A stretch of 64,000 nucleotides of DNA. It comes from Streptomyces rhizoryzae. Lineage in GTDB: Bacteria; Actinomycetota; Actinomycetes; Streptomycetales; Streptomycetaceae. The notes below the pieces were generated by a model. It saw nothing but the letters and a program-made list of their open reading frames with translations, had not been told where the DNA came from and ran no database searches. The number at the start of each line of letters is the position of its first letter. Positions within the stretch are counted from its first letter, which is position 1. Location: the NCBI RefSeq assembly GCF_023155275.1, contig NZ_JALMUV010000036.1, positions 24,815 to 88,814 of the forward strand, given 5' to 3'. Shown piece by piece: positions 31,409 to 38,803 of the stretch. The position numbers and the translations under genes were made by a program.

Positions 31409-32959
31409 GTGGCAGCCGGGGGCGGGGGACGCGGGGGCGGGGGCGCGAGTGCGCGGGGCCGGTCGGACGGGGGCGGCGCGCCGGCCGGAGCCGCGGTCCG
31501 GGCCGCCGCCGGGGAGGTGCTGCTGCTGGTCGCGTCGGCGCCGTCCCGGCAGCGGGGGCGGGTGCTCCAGGGGGCGCTGCGGGACGCGGTCCGTTCGGGG
31601 CGGCTGCCGGCCGGGACACGGCTGCCGTCCGGGCGGGCCCTCGCCGCCGATCTGGGCGTCTCGCGGGGGCTGGTGACCGAGGCGTACGAGCAGTTGACCG
31701 CGGAGGGCTACCTGCGCAGCAGGCGCGGCGCGGGCACCTGGGTGAGCGGGGCGAGCGGGGTGCCCGGGGCGGGTGCGGGGAGCGGCTCGGGGCGGGCCGG
31801 CGAGCCGGCCGCGGCGGCGGAGGCGCGGGGCCGGGAGCGCGCTCCGGGGGCCGCGGTCGCGGACTTCACCCCGGGGACGCCGGACCTCTCGCTCTTCCCC
31901 AGGGCCGCGTGGTCGGCCGCGCACCGCAGGGCGGTGGCCGGGCTGCCGCACCGCTCCCTGGGCTACCCCGACCCGCGCGGCGTCCCCGAACTCCGCGCCG
32001 AACTGGCCTCGTTGCTGGTGCGCCGCCGCGGCGTGGTGGCCGATCCGGCGCGGGTGGTGGTGTGTTCGGGGGTGGCGCAGGCCATGGCGCTGCTGGGCGC
32101 GGCGCTGTACGCGGCGGGGCGGCGGACGGTGGCCCTGGAGGAGCCGGGGAGCCCCGAGCACCGGGACCTGCTCGCGGCCGCCGGTCTGCGGGCCGTCCCG
32201 GTGCCGCTGGACGGCGCCGGGCCCGACCCGGTGGCGCTGGCCGCCTCGGGGGCGCGTACCGCGGTGCTGACCCCGTCGCACCAGTTCCCCACCGGGACGG
32301 CGGTGCCGCCCGCCCGCCGGGAGGAACTGCTGTGCTGGGCGCGGTCGGTGGACGGCCTGCTGGTGGAGGACGACTACGACGGGGACTTCCGGTACGACCG
32401 CGCGCCGGTCGGGGCGCTCCAGGGGCTGGACCCGGAACGGGTCGCGTACACCGGGTCGGTGAGCAAGTCGCTGGCGCCGGGGCTGCGGCTGGGGTGGCTG
32501 GTGGTGCCGGAGCGGCTGCTGGACGCGGTGGTGGCCCGCAAGCGGCTGCTGGACCTGGGGAATCCGGTACTGGACCAGGTGCTGCTGGCGGACCTCATCG
32601 CACGCGGGGAGTACGACCGGCAGCTGCGCCGCTGCCAGCGCGCGTACCGGGAGCGCCGGGACGCGCTGGCCGCGGCGCTGGCGGCGCACTGCCCGGGCGC
32701 CGCGGTCACCGGGATCGCCGCCGGGCTGCACGCCATCGTGGCGCTGCCGGAACGCTACGGCCCGGAGGGCGCGTTGCTGGTCCGCGCACGGCGCGCGGGG
32801 CTCGCGGTCCGGCCGCTCTCCGCGTACGCCTGGTCCGGCGGCCCCGCGTCCGCCGGTGCGCCGGACGGGCGGGTGCGGCTGGTACTGGGCTACGCGCACC
32901 TGACGCCCGCCCGGATCGGCCGCGGGGTGGCGGTGCTGGGGCGGCTGGCCGGGGGTTGA
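31409..32959 (+). CDS. MocR/PdxR-type regulator (GntR-aminotransferase fusion)
   Basis: A 516-aa protein. After a ~35-residue Gly-rich lead come a winged helix (GRLPAGTRLPSGRALAADLG, then VSRGLVTEAYEQL) and a class I aminotransferase-like domain with GYPDPRGVPELR, VEDDYDGDFRYDR and SVSKSLAPGLRLGW; Lys353 should bind PLP. These proteins sense PLP or PLP-amino acid adducts and activate vitamin B6 or transporter genes. No pdxST lies here, so the divergent EamA transporter is the likely target. The GTG at 31409 follows GGAGAGGGGG. Confidence 0.92.
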   Translation: MAAGGGGRGGGGASARGRSDGGGAPAGAAVRAAAGEVLLLVASAPSRQRGRVLQGALRDAVRSGRLPAGTRLPSGRALAADLGVSRGLVTEAYEQLTAEGYLRSRRGAGTWVSGASGVPGAGAGSGSGRAGEPAAAAEARGRERAPGAAVADFTPGTPDLSLFPRAAWSAAHRRAVAGLPHRSLGYPDPRGVPELRAELASLLVRRRGVVADPARVVVCSGVAQAMALLGAALYAAGRRTVALEEPGSPEHRDLLAAAGLRAVPVPLDGAGPDPVALAASGARTAVLTPSHQFPTGTAVPPARREELLCWARSVDGLLVEDDYDGDFRYDRAPVGALQGLDPERVAYTGSVSKSLAPGLRLGWLVVPERLLDAVVARKRLLDLGNPVLDQVLLADLIARGEYDRQLRRCQRAYRERRDALAAALAAHCPGAAVTGIAAGLHAIVALPERYGPEGALLVRARRAGLAVRPLSAYAWSGGPASAGAPDGRVRLVLGYAHLTPARIGRGVAVLGRLAGG

Positions 32960-33033
32960 CCGGCGCCCGGGCGGCCCCCGGCAGCGGCACCGCCGCGGCT
33001 GCCGCGGCCCCGGCCATCGGCCATCCGGCCGGT

Positions 33034-33055
33034 GTTCACCGGGAGTTCTGCCACC
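33034..33055 (+). promoter_or_regulatory. PHO box upstream of phoD
   Basis: Two adjacent 11-nt direct repeat units, GTTCACCGGGA and GTTCTGCCACC, match the Streptomyces PhoP box pattern (first seven bases near GTTCACC). They lie 60 bp before the phoD start, implying phosphate-starvation activation by PhoR-PhoP. Confidence 0.7.
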
Positions 33056-33115
33056 GGGCATCGGATGGCGATACGAACGGGGCGTATGTGGTCGGACGCG
33101 GTACGGAGGTGGAAG

Positions 33116-34702
33116 ATGGCGCAGGGTTCCGGCGGCGGCTTCGGACGGCGCAGGCTCCTTCAGGGCGCGGCGGCGGGGTCCGCGGCGCTGGTGCTGCCCG
33201 CGGCGGCCGGGGCGGGCCCGGCGGTGGCGGCCCCGGCGCTGGTGCGCGGCGGGCGGCCGCGGGCCGCCTGGGGGGTGCAGGCCGGCGACGTCACCGGGTC
33301 GTCCGGGCTGGTGTGGGTGCGGTCCGACCGGCCGGCCCGGATGGTCGTGCAGACCGCGGCCACCGAGGCGTTCCGGCACGCCCGGACCTGGCACGGGCCG
33401 CTCCTCGGCCCCGGTACGGACTTCACCGGCGTGACCGCGCTGCACGGGCTGCCGGCCGGGGAGCAGATCCACTACCGGGTGCTGCTGGCCGACCCGGACG
33501 ACCCGCGGCGCACCGGGGAGCCGGTGGCCGGCACGTTCCGCACCGCGCCCGGCGACCGCCGCGACGTCCGGTTCCTGTGGTCCGGCGACCTGGCCGGGCA
33601 GGGCTGGGGCATCAGCCCGGAGCACGGCGGCTACCGGATCTACGCGGACATGCGCCGGCTGAATCCGGACTTCTTCCTGTGCAGCGGCGACAACATCTAC
33701 GCCGACAACCCGATCCCGGAACGGCTGACGCTGCCGGACGGGCGGACCTGGCGGAACGTGACCACGGAGGAGAAGTCCAAGGTCGCCGAGACGCTGGCGG
33801 AGTTCCGGGGCGCGTTCCGCTACAACCTGCTGGACGAGAACCTGCGCCGGTTCAACGCCCAGGTGCCGACGGTGGTCCAGTGGGACGACCACGAGGTGCA
33901 CAACAACTGGTATCCGGGGCAGCTGCTGGACGACGACCGGTACCGGGTCAAGGACGTGGACCTGCTCGCGGCCCGGGCGCTGCGGGCGTTCGGCGAGTAC
34001 TTCCCGGTCCGCACGCTGCGGCCGGACGCCGGCGGCCGGGTGTACCGGGTGCTGCGGCACGGCCCGCTGCTGGACGTGTTCGTACTGGACATGCGCCGGT
34101 ACCGCAACGCCAACTCGCCGGACCGGCAGACCGACGACCCGCAGGGCATCCTGGGGGACGAGCAGCTGCGCTGGCTCCAGCGGGAGCTGGCGCGGTCGCG
34201 GGCGGTGTGGAAGGTGATCGCCGCGGACATGCCGCTGGGGCTGGTCGTCCCGGACGGCCCGGCGCGCTTCGAGGCGGTGGCGCAGGGCGACCCGGGCGCG
34301 CCGCTGGGCCGGGAGCTCCAGATCGCCGAGCTGCTGCGGTTCATCAAGCACCGGCGGATCACCGGCACGCTGTGGCTGACCGCGGACGTGCACTACACCT
34401 CGGCGCAGCACTACGCGCCGGAGCGGGCGGCGTTCAAGGACTTCGAGCCGTTCTGGGAGTTCGTGTCCGGGCCGCTGCACGCGGGCGGTTTCCCGGCCGT
34501 GGCGCTGGACGGAACATTCGGGCCCGAGCAGCCGTTCATCAAGGCACCGGACCGTGCGAACGTCTCCCCGGCGGAGAGCCCGCAGTACTTCGGCGAGGTC
34601 GCGATCGACGGGGGAAGCGGGGAGCTGACAGTGCGGCTGCGTCAGGAGGGCGGAGAGATCTTGTTCACGAAAACGCTGCAACCAGGACGGGTAGGACAGT
34701 AG
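33116..34702 (+). CDS. phoD: Alkaline phosphatase D family, Tat-secreted
   Basis: A 528-aa PhoD-type phosphodiesterase/phosphatase (Fe3+/Ca2+ metallophosphatase). The N-terminus has a twin-arginine signal, FGRRRLLQG (residues 9-17) followed by a hydrophobic Ala-rich core, then a Fn3-like PhoD N-domain and the catalytic domain with WSGDLAGQGWG, FLCSGDNIYADN, VQWDDHEVHNNW and WLTADVHYTSAQHY, all metal-ligand regions. The ATG at 33116 follows GGAGG; the open frame extends upstream to 33032 but that covers the PHO box. Acts outside the cell on phosphate esters. Confidence 0.92.
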   Translation: MAQGSGGGFGRRRLLQGAAAGSAALVLPAAAGAGPAVAAPALVRGGRPRAAWGVQAGDVTGSSGLVWVRSDRPARMVVQTAATEAFRHARTWHGPLLGPGTDFTGVTALHGLPAGEQIHYRVLLADPDDPRRTGEPVAGTFRTAPGDRRDVRFLWSGDLAGQGWGISPEHGGYRIYADMRRLNPDFFLCSGDNIYADNPIPERLTLPDGRTWRNVTTEEKSKVAETLAEFRGAFRYNLLDENLRRFNAQVPTVVQWDDHEVHNNWYPGQLLDDDRYRVKDVDLLAARALRAFGEYFPVRTLRPDAGGRVYRVLRHGPLLDVFVLDMRRYRNANSPDRQTDDPQGILGDEQLRWLQRELARSRAVWKVIAADMPLGLVVPDGPARFEAVAQGDPGAPLGRELQIAELLRFIKHRRITGTLWLTADVHYTSAQHYAPERAAFKDFEPFWEFVSGPLHAGGFPAVALDGTFGPEQPFIKAPDRANVSPAESPQYFGEVAIDGGSGELTVRLRQEGGEILFTKTLQPGRVGQ

Positions 34703-34752
34703 AGGCCAATGCGTCGATTGCTGTTCTTACCTGGTTTTACCCGTCCGACACA

Positions 34753-34777
34753 AGGTGTTGGCGACGAGGCAACACCT
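34753..34777 (+). promoter_or_regulatory. Hairpin before the ACT-GNAT gene
   Basis: AGGTGTTG (34753-34760) and CAACACCT (34770-34777) form a perfect 8-bp stem with a 9-nt loop, 18 nt before the ATG. It could be an operator or an mRNA structure. Confidence 0.4.
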
Positions 34778-34795
34778 GTCCGCGAGGCTGTCCGC

Positions 34796-36199
34796 ATGAC
34801 TGATGCGACCTCCGTCCCTGCCGCCCGGCGCCCGCACTGGCGCCGGGCCGCCGTCGAACTCGCCGCCCTGTTCACCGCGGTGGCGGTGGCCGACACCGCC
34901 GCCAACGCCCTCGTGCACGGCCCGGCGGGCCCGGTGCTGCTGTGCGCCGCCGCGGCGGCCCTGCTGGCCACGGCCGGTTTCCACGTCTGGTGGGCCCGCC
35001 GGCACGATCCCGCACCGCCCCCGACACCCGTCCCGGATACCGGCCCCGCCGCACCGTCCGCCGCCCCGGCGCCCGAGGCCGGCGGCCGGGAGGCGGTGCT
35101 GTGGCGGCTGCGCACCACCGTCCGGGACGAGCCGGGCAGCCTCGCCGCCCTGTGCGCGGCGCTGGCCGCCCACCGGGTGGACATCCTCAGCCTACAGACC
35201 CACCCGCTGTCGGCCGGCGCGGTCGACGAGTTCCTGCTGCGCGCCCCGGCCGGGACGGCGCCCGCGGAGCTGACCCGCGCGGTCGCCGGCGCGGGCGGTA
35301 CGGACAGCTGGCTGGAGCGGGCCGACGCGCACGACCTGGTCGACGCGCCGACCCGGATGCTGGGCCTGGCCACCCGCACGGCCCTGGATTCCGCCGAACT
35401 CCCGCTCGCACTGCGCCAGTTGCTGGGCCGCTGCACCATCCACTCGGTGCCCGCCCGGTCGCCGGCCGGGCGGCCGCTCGCCGAGGAGGTCCCCGCCGAG
35501 GGCGTACTGGCGGAGCACACCATGACGTTCCGCGACCCGTCCGGGGGGTCGCTCACCATCGAAAGGCCGCAGGTGCCGTTCACGCCCACCGAGTTCGCCC
35601 GGGTCCGCGCCCTGGTCGAGCTGGACAGCCGGCTCGGTCAGCGGGTGCCGCCGCGGCGGGACGTGCTGACCCTCCCCGAAGGCAACGAGATCACCGTCCG
35701 CCGGGCCGGCCCCGGCGATCTGGCCGCCGCCCGCGCGATGCACCAGCGCTGCTCGACCGCCACCCTGGACCGGCGCTACCACGGCCCGGTCGCGGACGCC
35801 GACCGCTATCTCCGGCATCTGCTCAGCCCCCGGTTCGGCCGCACGCTGGCCGCCGAGACCGCCTCCGGGCGGCTGGTCGCGCTCGGCCACCTGCTGTGGG
35901 ACGGCGACGAGACCGAGGTGGCGCTGCTGGTGGAGGACGCCTGGCAGCAGCGCGGCATCGGCGCGGAGCTGCTGCGCCGGCTGGTGGCGATGGCCGCGGA
36001 GACCGGCAGCGAGAGCGTCTACGCGGTCACCCAGGCGTCCAACACCGGCATGGTGGCGGCGATGCGCGGCCTGGGGCTGCCGCTGGATTACCAGATCGAG
36101 GAGGGCACCCTCGTCATCACCGCGTGCCCGGAGGGCGTCCCGGCGCACCGGGAGGCCCCCGGGGCGCTGCGGGCGCGGGACGGCTCCCGGCGCGGCTGA
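34796..36199 (+). CDS. Membrane-anchored ACT-GNAT fusion protein
   Basis: A 467-aa three-part protein. Two hydrophobic helices near the N-terminus (residues ~17-65) are followed by a Pro-rich linker; an ACT-like regulatory domain comes next (about 100-180, VRDEPGSLAALCAALAAHRV, then DILSLQTHPL); and a C-terminal GNAT domain (about 300-450) has EITVRRAGPGDLAAARAMHQ and the acetyl-CoA loop DAWQQRGIGAELL. ACT domains bind amino acids, so this may be an amino-acid-controlled acetyltransferase held at the membrane. The substrate is unknown. Confidence 0.75.
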   Translation: MTDATSVPAARRPHWRRAAVELAALFTAVAVADTAANALVHGPAGPVLLCAAAAALLATAGFHVWWARRHDPAPPPTPVPDTGPAAPSAAPAPEAGGREAVLWRLRTTVRDEPGSLAALCAALAAHRVDILSLQTHPLSAGAVDEFLLRAPAGTAPAELTRAVAGAGGTDSWLERADAHDLVDAPTRMLGLATRTALDSAELPLALRQLLGRCTIHSVPARSPAGRPLAEEVPAEGVLAEHTMTFRDPSGGSLTIERPQVPFTPTEFARVRALVELDSRLGQRVPPRRDVLTLPEGNEITVRRAGPGDLAAARAMHQRCSTATLDRRYHGPVADADRYLRHLLSPRFGRTLAAETASGRLVALGHLLWDGDETEVALLVEDAWQQRGIGAELLRRLVAMAAETGSESVYAVTQASNTGMVAAMRGLGLPLDYQIEEGTLVITACPEGVPAHREAPGALRARDGSRRG

Positions 36200-36210
36200 C
36201 GGCGCACCGG

Positions 36211-36236
36211 GCCGGGCCGCCGGGGTGCGGCCCGGC
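36211..36236 (+). terminator. Terminator of the ACT-GNAT gene
   Basis: Perfect 10-bp arms GCCGGGCCGC / GCGGCCCGGC, 6-nt loop, 11 nt after the stop. Confidence 0.7.
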
Positions 36237-36313
36237 GGCGCCCCGCGACGCGACAGTAACGTCCACCGGAATGATGGTGACGCGGCGGGCCGATCCGTAC
36301 GAGGATGGCGGGC

Positions 36314-38008
36314 ATGTCCCTTACCACTACTCCCGCGGGCGGTCCGCTGCCCCGCCAGGTCGCCGACGCCTACGTCGACGCCCTCGTCGAACTGGACCCG
36401 ATCACCGGCACCTTCCTCGGGATCCCCGAGAGCTCCGGCAGGCTCCCCGACTTCTCGCCCGAGGGGCAGGAGGCGGTGGCGCAGCTCGCCCGCACCACCC
36501 TGGAGCGGCTCGCCGAGGCCGAGACCCGGCCCGGCGCCGACCGCCCCGCCGAGCAGATCTGCGCCCGGCTGCTGCGCGAGCGGCTCACCGCCGAACTCGC
36601 CGTGCACGACGCCGGCGAGGGGCTGCGCACGGTCAGCAACCTCAGCTCGCCGCTGCACCACGTCCGGGAAGCCTTCACCCTCACCCCGGCCGAGACCGAG
36701 GAGGACTGGGCGGCGATCGCGCAGCGGCTGCGCGCCGTACCGGACGCGCTGGGCGGCTACCGCGCCGCCCTCCAGGCCGGCCTGGACAAGGACCTGCCGG
36801 CCGGGCCGCGCCAGGTCGCCACCGTCATCGGCCAGCTCGGCGAGTGGATCGGCACCGACCGCAGCTGGTTCGCCGAGTTCACCGCGGCCGGCCCGGACGC
36901 GCTGCGCGCCGAGCTGGACGCGGCCGCCGGGGCCGCCACCGGCGCCCTGGTGGAGCTGCGCGACTGGTTCCGGGACGTCTACGCCCCGGCGATCGAGGGC
37001 GCCCCCGACGTGGTGGGCCGCGAGCGGTACGCCCGCCTCGCGCGCTACTACAACGGCACCGACATCGACCCCGAAGAGGCGTACGCCTACGGCTGGTCGG
37101 AGTTCCACCGGCTGCGGGCCGAGATGGAGGCCGAGGCGCAGAAGGTGCTGCCGGGCGCCTCGACGCCCTGGGAGGCGCTGGCCTGGTGCGATGAGCACGG
37201 CGAGGCGGTCGAGGGCGTCGAGGAGACCCGGCAGTGGCTCCAGTCGCTGATGGACGAGGCGATCGACGCGCTGGACGGCACCCACTTCGACCTGGCCGAG
37301 CGGGTCCGCCGGGTGGAGTCCCGGATCGCGCCGCCCGGCAGCGCCGCCGCCCCGTACTACACCCAGCCGTCGCTGGACTTCTCCCGCCCGGGCCGGACCT
37401 GGCTGCCGACCATGGGCCAGACCCGCTTCCCGGCCTACGACCTGGTCTCCACCTGGTACCACGAGGGGGTGCCCGGCCACCACCTCCAGCTGGCGCAGTG
37501 GGCGCACGTCGCCGACCGGCTCTCGCGCTACCAGACCACGGTCGGCATGGTCAGCGCCAACGCCGAGGGCTGGGCGCTGTACGCCGAGCGGCTCATGGAC
37601 GAGCTGGGGTTCCTGACCACGCCCGAGCGGCGCCTGGGCTATCTGGACGCGCAGATGATGCGGGCGGTCCGGGTCATCATCGACATCGGCATGCACCTGG
37701 AGCTGGAGATCCCGGCCGACTCGCCGTTCCACCCCGGTGAGCGCTGGACGCCGCAGCTGGCGCAGGAGTTCTTCGCCCGGCACAGCAGCCGTCCCGCGGA
37801 CTACGTCGAGAGCGAGATCGTCCGCTACCAGGGCATGGCGGGCCAGGCGATCGGCTACAAGCTCGGCGAGCGGGTCTGGCTCCAGGGCCGGGACGCCGCC
37901 CGGGCCCGGCACGGCGCGGACTTCGACCTGAAGGCGTGGCACATGGCGGCCCTCTCGCAGGGTTCGCTGGGCCTGGACGACCTGCTGTCCGAGCTGTCGG
38001 CGCTCTGA
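36314..38008 (+). CDS. DUF885 family protein (predicted zinc metallopeptidase)
   Basis: A 564-aa DUF885 protein, an all-helical M3/M32-like zincin fold. The motif YHEGVPGHHLQL (His383, Glu384, His389/390) is the family's variant of a zinc site, and NAEGWALYAERLMDELG supplies the downstream Glu. No signal peptide, so cytosolic. Function in bacteria is undefined. ATG 36314 is preferred over 36305 because GAGG (36301-36304) is properly spaced only for it. Confidence 0.88.
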   Translation: MSLTTTPAGGPLPRQVADAYVDALVELDPITGTFLGIPESSGRLPDFSPEGQEAVAQLARTTLERLAEAETRPGADRPAEQICARLLRERLTAELAVHDAGEGLRTVSNLSSPLHHVREAFTLTPAETEEDWAAIAQRLRAVPDALGGYRAALQAGLDKDLPAGPRQVATVIGQLGEWIGTDRSWFAEFTAAGPDALRAELDAAAGAATGALVELRDWFRDVYAPAIEGAPDVVGRERYARLARYYNGTDIDPEEAYAYGWSEFHRLRAEMEAEAQKVLPGASTPWEALAWCDEHGEAVEGVEETRQWLQSLMDEAIDALDGTHFDLAERVRRVESRIAPPGSAAAPYYTQPSLDFSRPGRTWLPTMGQTRFPAYDLVSTWYHEGVPGHHLQLAQWAHVADRLSRYQTTVGMVSANAEGWALYAERLMDELGFLTTPERRLGYLDAQMMRAVRVIIDIGMHLELEIPADSPFHPGERWTPQLAQEFFARHSSRPADYVESEIVRYQGMAGQAIGYKLGERVWLQGRDAARARHGADFDLKAWHMAALSQGSLGLDDLLSELSAL

Positions 38009-38022
38009 CCGGCGGGACACCG

Positions 38023-38065
38023 CCGCGGCCGGCCGGGCGCGGCCCCGCGCGGCGGCCGGCCGCGG
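38023..38065 (+). terminator. Terminator of the DUF885 gene
   Basis: Perfect 13-bp arms CCGCGGCCGGCCG / CGGCCGGCCGCGG with a 17-nt loop, 14 nt after the stop. Confidence 0.75.
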
Positions 38066-38132
38066 TGCTCCCCGGGCGCGCCCCGGCCGGTGCGCGCGGC
38101 GGCGGCCCCCGGCGCCGCCGGCCCGGCCACTT

Positions 38133-38154
38133 GGGCGGTGAACACCCGGAGAAC
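38133..38154 (-). promoter_or_regulatory. PHO-box-like repeats or Lrp site upstream of the AsnC gene
   Basis: On the minus strand, GTTCTCCGGGT and GTTCACCGCCC are two contiguous 11-nt units like the phoD PHO box. The same stretch contains the palindrome GGTG-AA-CACC (38137-38146), which could instead be an autoregulatory Lrp site. It lies directly upstream of the -35 box (38157). Confidence 0.45.
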
Positions 38155-38156
38155 CC

Positions 38157-38186
38157 TTGCTCCGCCGGTGAAACCCCTGCTAGACA
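38157..38186 (+). promoter_or_regulatory. Promoter of the AsnC-family gene (leaderless)
   Basis: TTGCTC (38157-38162), 18-nt spacer, TAGACA (38181-38186). The start codon at 38193 is 6 nt beyond the -10 box, so transcription should begin at the ATG. Confidence 0.6.
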
Positions 38187-38192
38187 GCGGGG

Positions 38193-38639
38193 ATGACCGG
38201 ATACTCCCCCGATGACGCCGACCGGCGCATCCTCGACGTCCTCCAGCGCGACGGGCGGGTGAACCGCGCCCAGCTGGCGCGGACGGTGAACATGTCGCCG
38301 AGCGCGGTCGCCGCGCGGGTGCGGCGGCTGGAGGCGTCCGGGGTGATCTCCGGGTACGCGGCGGTGGTCGATCCGGAGCGGGTCGGGCTGCCGGTGCTGG
38401 CGTTCGTGCGGCTGCGCCACTCCGGCGGGGACGGCGGGCCGTTCCGGGACCTGCTGGCGCGCACCCCGGAGATCCTGGAGGCGCACCACGTCACCGGCGA
38501 GAACAGCCTGTTCCTGAAGGTCGCGGCCCGGTCGATGAAGCACCTCGAAGAGGTCTCGGGGCGCATCGGGGCGCTGGGCGAGGTGGCCACCAGCGTGGTG
38601 TACTCCTCCCCGCTGCCCGGGCGCCCGGTCCGCACCTGA
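38193..38639 (+). CDS. Lrp/AsnC-family transcriptional regulator
   Basis: A 148-aa regulator: N-terminal HTH (DRRILDVLQRDGRVNRAQLA, then MSPSAVAARVRRLEASGVI) and a C-terminal RAM (alpha/beta ligand-binding) domain including HHVTGENSLFLKVAARSMKHL. Such proteins form octamers that respond to an amino acid and often control transporters and their own gene. No obvious structural partner is adjacent; sbcC ends convergently 165 bp further on. Confidence 0.92.
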   Translation: MTGYSPDDADRRILDVLQRDGRVNRAQLARTVNMSPSAVAARVRRLEASGVISGYAAVVDPERVGLPVLAFVRLRHSGGDGGPFRDLLARTPEILEAHHVTGENSLFLKVAARSMKHLEEVSGRIGALGEVATSVVYSSPLPGRPVRT

Positions 38640-38803
38640 GCGGCCGGTCGCCGTGGCGAAAGCGGCGGCCGGCCGGGCTCACGTCCGGGCACAGCGGGCG
38701 TTGCGCCACGGCGGACACGTTCCACCAACGCAGCAATCCGCCGGACGTGGCGTGCATCCACCCGCTTCCCCGCCCCGTGCCGGACATCGCGGGACGTGCC
38801 CGG

